NCBI GenBank assembly: GCA_964035545.1
Contig: OZ037773.1
Span: 3,389,751 to 3,453,750 of the forward strand
Source of the DNA: Bugula neritina
Lineage: Eukaryota > Bryozoa > Gymnolaemata > Cheilostomatida > Bugulidae
DNA length: 64,000 nt
Direction: 5' to 3'
This document shows, piece after piece, positions 49,606-62,070 of this stretch (the stretch's first letter is position 1; each line of letters begins with the position of its first letter). The notes below the pieces were generated by a model. That model saw only the letters and a list, made by a program, of their open reading frames with translations. It had not been told where the DNA came from and searched no databases. The translations under genes and the position numbers were made by a program.

Positions 49606-49848
49606 GTTAGTGAACAAACACTTTCTATAGCCTAATGTTTTTATACCTTAATTAGTATGAAACTGTAATACAATATATGAAATATTTGCAGTTTTTTTTC
49701 AATATATAGTGTTTGTATGTAATTAGTTAGGAACACACAATATTTGTCCATATTTGTGTGTCGAGTCTATGGTAGCGTTATTTGTTGTAATTTTGTATGA
49801 ATAGCATATTATAAATGGCTGATTATTATTATGTGTTTATTTTTAGCC

Positions 49849-52800
49849 ATGGGCTTCTTTAGCAAACTATTTACGAGACGAGCTTTTGCAGCCTCCGCCA
49901 ATAAGAGTGTTGATAATGCAGCAATCGAGAGGTCAGTCTAAAAATTTCATCTTTAACAGTTTTCACAGTAATTGTTTTAGTAAAGTACATTTAGTTATTT
50001 TATTTTTTTTAATATTGGGAGTTATATCTTTTATGCTCCACCTAGCATAAAACTAATAGGTCTTCGTTATGAGAGGCACATCTGTGTCATATAAGTATGT
50101 ATAGCTAAAATTAATGCACAGCGTATATTTATTCTTGGACTTGTTGTTTTTCTAGTTAAGACCTAATGGCTGTCTGCGCTCACCGAAAGGGGTGGTGTAA
50201 ATCTCATTGCACATTGCACATTTTTAAACTTACAAAATAATTATGCTTTTCAAGTCCAACATCTAACATCTGTTTTAGTAACCATATTTCAACTGCAATC
50301 TACTGATTTTAAGTTGAGAGCTGTATATAGTGTATACCCGGTATTCTTTTAGACTAGAGTTTGAAGTTCCATTAAAACGGGTTTTTAAAAGCAATGAAAT
50401 CCCAGTAACACTCCTGGTATGTACTAATTAATATTATCAAATACATGCATTAAATTTATCTTTAATTCTTGAGGACTGTATGAATGGTAAAGCATATGTT
50501 TGTAGCTAGCAATCATGTTCCAATGCTCTCTTGTAGAATATCTTCATGCAAATTGCTCTAACTGGCATTTCACAAACAGGAATATTCCGGCAGTCGGGTA
50601 GTGCAGGGGAAGTACGCCGTCTCTCAGACTCTCTGTCAGCAGGACAGGAATTCGACCTGCAAAGTGTGGGCATCCACTCACTATGTTCTGTAGTGAAGGT
50701 AGGAGAGTTAGTCATATGTAACTCATTGTTTCAATTTATTTATATATAAAACAGTCTAAAAGTTCGCGAATAAAATCTTTCACAAAAGAGGTAGCATTTT
50801 CAATTAGTTAGTACCATTACAGTTAAATATGTACAGGACTACGACTGGTATAGGTGTGAAAGGTGTGAATTACAGTTAAATATGTTTGCATTAAAATGTG
50901 CTACTTTGTCAAATATTATATTTTCAATTCTCTTCACTCTAAATACCTATGAACCATGTCGGCAATGCAACAGAGCAGTGGCAGTGCTGTACTGTAGTGG
51001 TGTGAGTCTGCTAGTGTATAATATGGTTATGATAATACATTACATTACAGAAGTTTCTTCTCTCCATACCTGGTGGCCTTCTCGGCAAGCAGGTTGAAAA
51101 GAAATTGTTGAACATTGTGAAAACCAGAGAACCAGCAAAGAAGAAAAAGAGAATAAACAAGTAAATTACCAATGCAATGCAGAGTTAGAAAGTTAATAAT
51201 TTCATTTGCTGTGTGCCCTAGTTTGAGCCTTTCTTATTACTTGCATCCAAATAATGTTGCTAATTGGTTTGGGACATCATATGTAATTTCATGTGTTTTT
51301 AACTACTAGTTATTTTGCATCCTTTATAAGTTTATACCATCAGCAGGGCATATTTTGAGCAAAGGAAACTTGGAATCTTATTTTCTTTTGGTAATATTTA
51401 GAATTTGTATTTTTTATTGTTTCTGCTTTTAAATTATATTATAATTTTACAGACTTCTGATGTCTCTCTCAAAGCCGGTCAGACAACTCCTGACACTGAT
51501 GATAGGACTTGCCTTTTGTGTATGTAAGCGTCAAAACCTGCCATTTGAAAGTTTGGCTAAATCTATTGCCGGATCCCTGTTTGGGTGAGTGTTTATTATT
51601 TGATGTGATAAGTTTATTATTCAGTCTGAGTCAATGTAACAAATATTCACATAGTTTTTTACTTATTTGAAAAATTCATCTGCTAGAATCTGCATTTGAG
51701 TATAAAAAGTCTTGCTGTATGCCAAGATATTCAAAACATTTATAGAGCTGCACCTATTATCAAATAACAATATTTATGTAGGACATAAGCTAGCTGTTTA
51801 CAGTGTTTTAATTGATATACAAACTAAACAGTTTGACTGATGTTTTGAAAAGTTTTAGTTAGTTATTGATTTAAATAATTTATTAGGAACAGTAATAATG
51901 ACCAGTGTAAGATCAAGAAAGCAGTTGAAGTAGTGGAGCTCTTGTTGAATTATTTTCCACTCACCTCTGTGTTTGGTCTGGAGAATTTGAATCAGTTTGC
52001 TGATCTGACAAAGACAGGGTCTGTAGAGAAAGATATGTTCCAATTGACAAGATGTGATAGAGGAGATGCTAAACCCATGAAGGTAAGATCCAGATTTTTT
52101 GTATACTATGTAATTTCACCTGCGTAAACAATTTTATAAAAACTGAAGTCGACTTATAGCTGTCTTAGCTCTAACAGCGTTTTTATTTCTTGTTGAACCA
52201 TAAAATATTTTTGCATCTATTACACACTATATATCATAATATAGAACACAGTAATATAATATATTGCAGTGGTATTCTACTATTACATATGCTCCCATAA
52301 CAAGTAATGTAATATCTCTGTATACAGTATACATAGCACTTTCTTGCTATAACCATAACCATTTGTCTTTAGCCTACTCTGCCATTCAATGAATTCATAA
52401 AGTTATATAATGAAGAAGCAGAAAAACTTATGGCTAAAAGTTTGGAGCGACTGAGAAAAGTATGTCATGATTATATAATTTCATGTCTGTTCGGTTTTGC
52501 AACATTCTTTTGACTAAATTATTGCAGTATTGGTTTACCCAAAACATTTTTTCAAATTTCCTCTAATTTAGAAACTGTCTATTATTCATTAGTGATCCAA
52601 CTAAACTTTTTTATGCCTATTATTATTATTGGTTTCCTCAATGTTATATTTTATCACTTTTTGTGTTACAACCTTTATTTTTAGTTTTTCAGTTTTACTC
52701 ATTCAACTGATGCAAACTATGCTAGTCTATTCTATTTCCTATACTCTGTCTTTTCACATTCTTCTAGAGATCCGAATGGTTCCTTGATCAAACCAATCAG

Positions 52801-53049
52801 TTTGCTGCAGTATACCAACAAATTGTGGTAAAAGTAATCACCAGCTCTGATAGTCTACCATACAATCCTCCTAAACCAAGCACCATCTCTGTCTCATCTC
52901 CTCTCTTAGAGAAATATCCACCACCTCCGTATCCATTTGCTCTCACCACAACCAACTCTGAACCTGTACTTCCCTCGTATCTACAATTCACATTTCCTGC
53001 TGATTTTCATGGTCCGAGCCGCACAACTTCTGCACCAAGCTGCCTCTAA
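49849..53049 (+). CDS. RhoGAP1, ARHGAP20/TAGAP-like Rho GTPase-activating protein
   Basis: Predicted to stimulate GTP hydrolysis by Rho-family GTPases. Coding exons 49849-49931, 50353-50416, 50537-50698, 51051-51160, 51453-51584, 51887-52082, 52373-52459, 52768-53049; 371 aa. The RhoGAP domain spans about residues 30-210: the arginine finger is Arg67 (TGIFRQSGSAGEVRRL), the Lys helix is VVKKFLLSIPGGLLGK, and NLPFESLAKSIAGSLFG aligns with the late 'NLA...FG' motif but has Ser173 where Asn is usual. SIPG and the GIFRQS context resemble ARHGAP20/TAGAP. The N-terminus MGFFSKLFTRR is basic-hydrophobic and may bind membrane. The Pro-rich C-terminus contains PPPPY (329-333), a WW-ligand type motif. 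AATAAA is at 53582-53587. Confidence 0.88.
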
Positions 53050-53581
53050 CAATCTTGCTATCTCACCTTTGTGCTACTCATACTCCATCTTCTAGAACAT
53101 TCTAGTGGATGTGTTATCCTACTCTACAGTGTAGCCATGTAATGGTATTTAAATTGTTCTTCTATATTCACTGCAAGGATTCGTTCCTTAAAAGCTGCAA
53201 TTCCTGTGATGAAGGAACTTTATTTTTAGTACTTTATTTATTGTCGCAGTGACAGAATGTAAGTAGTCATCTAAGTTTGTGCAATTAGTAATACGCAGCT
53301 ATTTTTTCTTTAGCTTCTAAATATTTAGTTTATTATCATGTATTTATTATATGCATCCTACACGTAGTGGTTGCTCAACTTATTAACACTTATTTTTAAT
53401 GAAACCTATTGAGGGAGCTTAATTCTGTGCATTCTATGTAATTGTTACTTTTCTGCAGATTTATCCACTTCTAATGCTCTGACAACTACAATATTATATC
53501 CTAATTTTAAATAAGAGTTCTATATAAATTATACTAGATGGTGTCTTAAGTCATCTATTCAATGTTTGTTATTATCTGTGC

Positions 53582-53622
53582 AATAAATGTTACTAGTATA
53601 ATCACAATTCATCAATTTTATT
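53582..53622. terminator. converging polyadenylation signals of RhoGAP1 and GPCR-B
   Basis: AATAAA for RhoGAP1 is at 53582-53587 (+). The reverse-strand AATAAA for GPCR-B is at 53617-53622 (-). The two 3' ends should nearly abut or overlap. Confidence 0.55.
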
Positions 53623-53967
53623 TTAACAACATTAAAATCGAAGTCATATTAACATCTATAATATGTTATTGTTTCATAATTCATTCTCTCCTCATAGTCT
53701 GATTATAGTTCATTGCAGTCTTATATTCACAACTAAGGAAACTAGAAGAATATGTTATGATAAATACTATTAATTATTGAAGTATATATAGCAAATCCAA
53801 TCACAAACAAAAACTATACATATGAAAAAAATTTAATTATGGCCATCTTTTACGTAACAAATATTTGCTTTGAAGCATCACTATTACAAATTGTTACTAC
53901 TGAAGTGATATGAACGACATTGTTACTGAAAAAAATGTTCTGTCTCATCTCCTTTGAGAGTTGCTGC

Positions 53968-54912
53968 CTATATTGAAGGGGTCACGGCAGCAGTTTTTTT
54001 ACCTAACACGACTTTCCTCACTTGTTTCAAATAAACAGGGTGTAGGTAGACAAACAGAAGCACATTGAAGATGCCGTAGAGTGACTGATAGATGTAAAAT
54101 ACACCAATTCCAGCTTCTTTCTGCTCTACAGTTAGTTTGGAGTGTTGCTTGATTAGAATGGCGATATTCCCTATGGCATAGGAAGAGTAGAACAGGATGC
54201 TAGTGAACAGTACGTACTTACTAGCTGTTTTCACCAAATCATCTCCAGCTGGCTGAAGCGCTCTGTGACTCATTCGCCTCAACTCTAACCCCACTTTGCT
54301 GAGACATACCATTGTTGCTACTGTCGGAATAAAATACAAGAAAAACACAATTACCGTTTTAGCTGCTGTTTGAACCTTAAATTCTGAAATTGTGAAACAC
54401 TTTTCAGTTCCTTCAAAGAACCCAATTTGTAAAATTGTCATGACCGCCAGACAACCAACCCAACAACCACCAAAGAAGCGTCCAATGTTTTGAACAACTT
54501 TATTCGTCTCATAGTTGAAGGAATCGCAAAGCGAAACATATCTTTCGTAGCTAGAAATCCCAATCAGATAAGTACGGAGCAATGAGACTGTTTGTATTAT
54601 TGCTTCCATAGCAGAGTTTGCAATGCTGATTACATGTTGGCTCTGTTCATTTATTGTATCTTCTAAGGCACACGTAGCGATAACAGCAAATCCAATACCC
54701 GAAACAACATCTGAGGCTCCACCATGCACCAGCACTTGATAGTATTTACTCGACCTTAACGATTGAATAGTCCTCAGCACAATGAGATGTAGAATGTTTA
54801 TTAGAATACCAATACAGTTGATAGTCAGGATAAAGCCTGATACCGTGCTTCCATCACATATGTCTGTTACATTAAAACATTCATTGTAAAAAGTGTAATC
54901 TGAGAAATTCAT
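53968..54912 (-). CDS. GPCR-B, rhodopsin-class seven-transmembrane receptor
   Basis: Intronless gene of 314 aa, clearly paralogous to GPCR-A though well diverged. The N-terminus has NFS and NVT glycosylation sites. TM1 is FILTINCIGILINILHLIVL; the TM3 end carries SSYERYVSLCDSF (the ERY form of E/DRY). The third loop RRMSHRALQPAGDD and TM6 KYVLFTSILFYSSY correspond to MSRRAAQPADDEE and KYVLLTSVLFY in GPCR-A. TM7 GIFNVLLFVYLHPVY again has NVxLF in place of NPxxY. A Cys before TM3 (ATCALED) and one in loop 2 (EKCFTI) may form a disulfide. Both paralogues end in a similar AVTP-containing tail. Ligand unknown. Confidence 0.88.
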   Translation of the reverse strand: MNFSDYTFYNECFNVTDICDGSTVSGFILTINCIGILINILHLIVLRTIQSLRSSKYYQVLVHGGASDVVSGIGFAVIATCALEDTINEQSQHVISIANSAMEAIIQTVSLLRTYLIGISSYERYVSLCDSFNYETNKVVQNIGRFFGGCWVGCLAVMTILQIGFFEGTEKCFTISEFKVQTAAKTVIVFFLYFIPTVATMVCLSKVGLELRRMSHRALQPAGDDLVKTASKYVLFTSILFYSSYAIGNIAILIKQHSKLTVEQKEAGIGVFYIYQSLYGIFNVLLFVYLHPVYLKQVRKVVLGKKTAAVTPSI

Positions 54913-55531
54913 TGCTGTTTATATACAGAAAACAGAAATGAGCAACTTGTTACATGAGTTTGAAAATGGAAACTAAAAGCGTTTTAATACTTTACAAATA
55001 GAAGTACGATAACTCAGTTTGCATTGAACATTTACATTTCTTTTGATTATATTTTCAATCAAGTATAACATGTGAACAGTTTCACTTTTAATTAACAGCA
55101 AAGTGATCATTTACACAAAACAAGACAAAGGATAAAAGGCTGCGCGCAAGCCATTACCAACTTTCATCATCATGTTACTGAAAAATAAAACAGCACAGCA
55201 TAATAATATTAAACAAGCTTGTGATGTTTGTCGACTGAAATAAAATGGTAACTATTTTAAAACTTGCTGACATGCATACACTAGACACTTTTTACCTACA
55301 TTAGACACTGTTACCTGAGTCTTTGATATAAAAATTATAAATAATATATCAATAGTTTAAGAAACAAATATTACTGCATAAAATAAAGACTCAATTCACA
55401 TAATGTTAAACATGGGGACATAGTTAATGTTAGTTGGTAACTTTACAATGAATAAACAATTCATTTGAGTTTAGTATTTATGGCAATATTTATGCAGTAT
55501 ACCTCAGCATTAATATTAGGCAGATAAAATC

Positions 55532-55567
55532 TGTGTGTGTGCGTGCGCGCGTGTGTGCGTGTGCGCG
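55532..55567. repeat. (GT/GC)n microsatellite
   Basis: Alternating GTGTGTGCGTGCGCGC-type tract of about 36 bp, potentially Z-DNA forming, upstream of GPCR-B. Confidence 0.95.
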
Positions 55568-58329
55568 ATTATGACATTGTTTTAGTATTTGACTTGCTCT
55601 TTCTCTTATAAAGTAAATAAACTATTTTTAATACCCAATGATCGATTTTACACTTGGTACGTGATGAATACTATTGATTGAAAGATCTTTGATTTTTTGT
55701 AATATTTACCAATGCTTCGGTGATATCACAAAAAAATCTAAGGCCAGATATCATAATATAGAGGTGATACATATGCTTTATTTACTGCATAATCAAATAC
55801 AGCTTTTTAATTCAAGCAAAATCTGACATTTTTTCTGCTAAATCTGTTATCATCTTATATATCTCATCTAAACCCATTTTTTAGATCTTGCTGTAACTAC
55901 ACTTCCTTAGGCTATCAGGAAATACAAAACAAAATTATCTGCCTTCTCTTGTAGTCTTTAGTTGCCATCTTGTCTAACACTACTTGACACCCACTATATT
56001 ATATATAGCTGTGATTCAATACAATTATTCACAGATAATTTATTTTTTTTAATATTATACCAATATACTCTCTGGAATTGTGTTCTCAACTAGTTGGTTG
56101 AGGCCTTAGCAATGCAGATGAAGCATAAAACCATAACACTATAATATACTGCCAATGCATTGTAAGTTTATACACTCAAACTTTATGTTTCTCTTTACCA
56201 CATTCTATTTTATTTCCAGCACATGACTATTTACCCATCATATAATTTAAATAACCACACAGGCCACACATACATCATATGTACTTCATATTGGTATGGC
56301 TAAATACACTCAGTTGGTAGTTGTGCTCTCTCTGTATGACAAGCCCCCCCCCCCACTTGCAGATTCGAATGCAATACAATCCATTGTAGGAGCTACATAA
56401 CAAACAATGCGTTGTCGGCAGGAACAAAATTTTAATTTATTTAATGCACAAATCAGGACAAAAAGTTAAAAGTTGCTCAAAATTCATAAAAATGTATTAT
56501 ATATGGGGTAAATTTATGTGCTGATTCTCAATATTCACAGCAAACAAAGTCTAGAAATGGTCATGTAGCATTAGAATGCAAAGTCATTGTCAAATTAGCT
56601 AAATATATTCAAATAAAAACATAGGTAAATAATATATATGAACAGTGATATATTTACGCATTTAGAAATGTGTTTGAACTGCATTCTACTCATTAGGAAC
56701 AAACTCCTTAATTTGAAACAAAAGTTTATTTCTCCATCTCTTCATGCATGTGACTTTACCAAGCTAGGCATGTGTTTGTCTCAATCTGTAGCCAGAGCTA
56801 CTATATTCTTTTGTGCAACTAATACAAATAACAATACGTTTTCCTCAAAAACATATAGCAATAAACTTTCAACGGGACTCAAGACATAAACAATATTTTA
56901 TTTAGCCTTATTCCTATGAATGTGGAAGAGCTATATAGTAGCTAGAGCATAAAAGTAATTTTCTATTCCTTATAATATCTGCTAGGATATGCTAGCCCTA
57001 GAAGCTAAATACACTTGTACTGGAGTTATCCCTCTTAGATGAATTATTGAGAATGGTAATTTTATTGTGCCTGCTAATATAATTTAGCTTTATGACTATG
57101 TTTGTCTGTAAAATAATGCTATAAGCTTTATTATTTGTAACTTTCACCTGCTAATTTTTAATTCTTTTAATATTCACTGCTGAATTATAACCAGCCTTCA
57201 GATAACACCAAAACCATATAGGTACATTAGTTAGGTAAAATCATAATGCTATTTATGGTCTATAATATTTAGTATATTAGAAAGTTTATTGAATCTTTAT
57301 ATTATGATTCAACAGATTCAATCAATTATTTTAAAAAAATAGCTTTTTTAGGGTAAATATAAATAGTGTATGTACATATTTTTACTAATAAAATTAGTGA
57401 ACACTCTTAATTTAGAATTCATATGTGTGGAATTGGCAAACAATAATAAGAAATTGTATTTTTAATTTAAGCTATAAGAATCTGAGATGAAATATTATAA
57501 CTTACTTTATTTAGTTTTATAAAATTAAACTGAATTGCTTCACAACCAAAATTATAAGGCAACCTCATTTCATTTAGGAGGAATAAAAATATTACTTAAA
57601 ATTGTTTAAAATGTTTTGAGATTTGAACTCACGAAAACAAATGAGAGCAGCATTAAAAAACATTGCTGAAAAGTTCATCAACATTATATTAAGGTTTTGC
57701 ATCATTTATTTGTTTTTATTATTTAACTACAGTAACAATCCTTTTGTAGTCACAATGAAAACTAATAGTTTACTAACCATACTAGTTAGGAATTCATGAG
57801 TTATGTGGCATTGATCAAACAATGAGAAAGACATCATGTCATGACTCTGTGTAGTTTGATTCGCTCTGCCTCAGAATACGGATGCTTCTATCTTTTATTC
57901 TGCTATAACCATATAGAATCAGTGTTTAAAGTTTTTACTTTATTTAATTATACTTTGTGCTTAAATCACATTTCTGTAACAATTAATTGTCAAGTCTGTG
58001 TACTACTTGACATTGCAGTCAACTCGGTTCCTTTTCTGCTACATATTTTCTGTCTCGGATAGCCAGGTTAGTGGACAAAAAGTTACTGTACATAGCCTAA
58101 TGTTTTCATAAACCAAATTGTAAAAAAATGCAGTATTGCCTAACTATAATACAGTATATGAAATATATTTGCATTTTTTTCAGTATATATTTTTTGTATC
58201 AGCTAAATTAGAGCATAAAATATTCATCGCTTTTTTGTGTGTTGAGTCTATGGTAGCGTTATTTGTTGTGATTTTGTATGAATAGCATATCATAAATGGC
58301 TGATTATTGTCATGTGTTTATTTTTAGCC

Positions 58330-61300
58330 ATGGGCTTCTTTAGCAGACTATTTTCTAGACGAGCTTCCACAGCCTCCGCCAATGAAAGTGTTGATAATGC
58401 AGCTATTGAGAGGTTAGTCTGAAAATTGCATCTTTAACAGTTTTCAAAGCATTGTCTTAGTAAAGAACCCTTAGTAGTCATGACTATATGTGCCTTCAAA
58501 AGTGGCAGTAATATGTTTTTTTGTTTACAATAACATAAGTTTCTAATTGGTCATCATTATGAGAGTTGTGCAATGGAAGTATTTAGTGAAGATTATTATT
58601 TACACTTGGACCTCCCGTTTTGAGTCAAGACCTATACCTGCATGCTGTTTTTACGTGTGGAAATTGCATTGGAAAGTTTGGCAAATATAGTTCATTACAC
58701 ATTGTACAATTTTGAATTTTCAAAACTTCTCTATTCGTCATGGTATTTGTTAAGCAGCAATTTTTATTAACTATATTTCAACTGTAATCAGCTGGTATTA
58801 CGTTTATAGCTATAATAGACCTATGTATAATCAATAATCGGAAATGTTTTAGACTAGAGTTTGGAGTTCCATTGAAACGAGTCTTTAGAAGCAATGAGAT
58901 TCCAGTAACACTCCTGGTATGTCATCCTTTACTAGCAACTCTTCGAGGCTAATAAATAATATATTAAATACTATATACTAAATACTAAATACTAAATATA
59001 TTAATACTTGAAGACTGTATGATTGATAAAGCATTTAGGTTTGTAGCTACTATACATAGCAATCATGTTCCAATGCTCTCTTGTAGAATATCTTCATGCA
59101 AATCGCCCTGACTGGTCTTTCACAAACAGGAATATTCCGGCAGCCAGGTAGTGCAGGGGAAGTACGCCGCCTCTCAGACTCTCTGTCAGCAGGACAGGAA
59201 TTCGACCTGCAAAGTGTGGGCATTCACTCACTATGTTCTGTGGTTAAGGTAAATTACTAAAAATAACAATATAGAAAGGCGTTCACCCATTCAGCTAATT
59301 AATAGCTATTTTTTCATAAAACTAACTTATATTTTTCAAGTTTTTCTTTATTCCAAGTGCTTAATAAAATTGGGATTACTTAAATAAAATATACACATTA
59401 TATGCTTAACAAAATATATTTAAATTATTTATTAAATTTCCTTATATGTGTCTACCCTAAACTTTATGTCCTTTTCAATATATCAACTTTAAACTTTAGG
59501 CAACTGATATATATGTTAAATGATACAACTAAACTTTTTGTGGTACCAGTTAATATGTTAGACTTAATTTTTTACCACTGGTTACTTTATTTTATTTCAG
59601 AAATTTTTGCTTGCCATACCAAATGGTCTGCTTGGGAAACAAGCTGAGAAAAAATTTCTGAGTGTCATAAAAACTCAAGACTTGGAAAAACGAAAAAAGA
59701 TGGTTCATAAGTGAGTGGATCAGTTTATCACAATATAGACAATTTTCCAACAATTTACTGTTCTTGAACTTGAAACCCCTCTGTTTCAAAGAACATTATA
59801 GTCCATGACCTTTTGTATAGCACACTAAATAAAACTGTATTGCCTGGTATAAACTGTTATAACTAATTATGTCATTTACTTACATGCCTGTTACAAGTTT
59901 AGCATATCTGGCTTTTAAAATGTACAAGTAATTTGATGAAAAATGGTATACTGAGTCTATAACCTTTTTAAATTATAGATTTTTAATGTTGTAACTGCTT
60001 AAAGTCATTTTGAAGATTATTTTGTATTTCACAAGTCACAAATAAGTCTTATGAAAACTTTCTTTGTCACTCTACAGACTTCTCATGTCTCTCTCAAAGC
60101 CGGTCAGACAACTCCTGACACTGATGATAGGACTTGCCTTTTGTGTATGTAAGCGTCAAAACCTGCCATTTGAAAGTTTGGCTAAATCTATTGCGGGATC
60201 TCTGTTTGGGTGAGTGTTTCTAAGTTTAGGTATTTCTTTCTCTTTGTCTTGGTCAATGTAAAACATTCATACCCCCTAGATACACTTTTCCACTTTGAGA
60301 ATGTCTCTTTGCCCAATAGGAGCCAGACGTAAGTTTTTGAATCAAGCACTGTTTGATCATTGCCACAATGTATACCGTGGTATGATTCGGCCAGGATGTT
60401 TTAAAAACTGGCTGAAATTTTACGTTGCGACCTATAACGGTATGGCAAAGTGTGTCTATAGGTGTTAGTTTTTAATTATTAATTTATAAATTCATCTGCT
60501 AGAATATATGCATTTGAGTATGAAGTTATACTATATGCCACAATATTCAAAACATTTATAAATCTGCACCTATTATCAAAAAACAATATTTATTGTATTA
60601 CATGAGCTAGCTGCTTACAGTGTTTTAATTGACATACAAACTAAATAGTTTGCTTGTTGTTTTGAAAAGTTTTAATTAATTACTGGTTTAAATCATTTAA
60701 TAGGAACAGCAATAATGACCCGTGTAAGATCAAGAAAGCAGTTGAAGTAGTGGAGCTCTTGCTGAATTATTTTCCACTCACCTCTGTGTTTGGTCTGGAG
60801 AATTTGAATCAGTTTGCTGATCTGACAAAGACAGGGTCTGTAGAGAATGACATGTTCCAATTGACAACATGTGATAATGGAGATGCTAGACCCATGAAGG
60901 TAATATAACATTTCAATTATACCTATAAACATTTCTCATATACTGTTATATATTCCCTATAAACATTTTTATGAAATAATGAAGTTAGCTTATAACTATC
61001 CTAGTCCGTTAGCTTGTTTTTCATTGATCTAACCCTTAGCAGCATTTTAATTTCTTATATGGTATTGAAACATAATATAATATATTATTGCATATTTTGC
61101 AAAATGTCCATGCTTTATTGTAATATGCAATACTGCAATCGCATATTCTACTGTTACATATGCTCCCATAACAAATAATGTAATGTCTCTGTGCAGTAAG
61201 TATATTTGTAGTAGTTTCAATTGCTATAACCTGAATAATTTATTTTTAGCCTACTCTGCCATTCCATGAATTCATAAAGTTATATAATGAAGAAGCAGAA

Positions 61301-61957
61301 AAACTTATAGCTAAAAGTTTGGAGCGTCTGAGAAAAGTATGTCATGAATATTCAAATTCATGTCTGTTTAACTTTGCAGTGTTCTTTTGACTAAATTATT
61401 GCAATAATATATAACCCAAAATAAATTTTCATTTTCTCAAAAACACGCGAACTGTCTGTTATTTATTAGTTTTCCAGCTACACTTTTTCCATGTTTATGT
61501 TCATTGTTTTCGGTATAAACATTTCTCCAATGTTGTATTTCATCACTTCATTTTATAGCATTCTTTTGCTGTAAACCTTGCATTGTGTTTTAATCTATTC
61601 AGTTTTACTCATTCAACTGATGCAAACTATGCTAGTCTATTCTTTTTCCTACTCTGTCTTTTCACACTCTTCTAAAGATCCGAATGGTTCCTCGATCAAA
61701 CCAATCAGTTTGCTGTAGTATATCAGCAAATTGTGGTAAAAGTAATCTCCAGCTCTGATACTCTACCATACAATCCTCCTAAACCAACTACCAACTCCGT
61801 CTCATCTCCTCTCTTAGAGAAATATCCACCTCCTCCTTATCCATTTGCTCTCACCACAACCAACTCTGAACCTATACTTCCCTCGTATCTACAATTCACA
61901 TTTCCTGCTGATTTCCATGGTCCAACCAAAACTATATCTGCACCAAGCTGCCTCTAA
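58330..61957 (+). CDS. RhoGAP2, tandem paralogue of RhoGAP1 with a damaged last splice acceptor
   Basis: Coding exons by homology: 58330-58412, 58853-58916, 59087-59248, 59601-59710, 60078-60209, 60704-60899, 61250-61336, and a last exon expected at 61676-61957. The 5' UTR exon ends at 58066. The arginine finger (TGIFRQPGSAG) and the Ser in place of the late Asn are kept. The acceptor of the last exon reads TTCTAA instead of TTCTAG in copy 1, so AG is lost; reading upstream in frame meets a stop at once. A site 33 bases downstream (AG at 61707-61708) would keep frame and drop 11 residues; the nearest AG (61676-61677) would shift frame. The rest of the last exon is intact, including PPPPY, so either a new acceptor is used or the damage is recent. 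AATAAA is at 62065-62070 and 62315-62320. Confidence 0.82.
60273..60463. mobile_element. small insertion with imperfect terminal inverted repeats in RhoGAP2 intron 5
   Basis: About 190 bp absent from the aligned RhoGAP1 intron. The left end CCCTAGATACACTTTTCC and the right end, read inverted, CCTATAGACACACTTTGCC, are imperfect inverted repeats. It looks like a MITE that arrived after the gene duplication. No coding content. Confidence 0.6.
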
Positions 61958-62064
61958 CAATCTTTACAAACTCTCCAAAGTCTGTGCTCTTTGCCACTTA
62001 TTGATAAATTGTGACAATGTTCTATAAAGCTTGCTACAATCACAGCCTTTCTCTTGTTTTACAT

Positions 62065-62070
62065 AATAAA
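62065..62070 (+). terminator. candidate RhoGAP2 polyadenylation signal
   Basis: AATAAA about 110 bases after the stop; a second is at 62315-62320. Confidence 0.45.

Larger units (their letters stand above)
48090..56130. repeat. large tandem duplication, unit 1 (RhoGAP1 + GPCR-B)
   Basis: Non-coding blocks at both ends match unit 2. The upstream block around 48370-48520 (GTTATCCCTCTTAGA, TTTAGCTTTATGACTATGTT) matches 57010-57160. The downstream block 55720-56130 (GGTGATATCACA, CAGATATCATAATATAGAGG, TTGAGGCCTTAGCAATG) matches 62460-62860. The RhoGAP gene is common to both; GPCR-B is present only in this unit. Confidence 0.85.
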
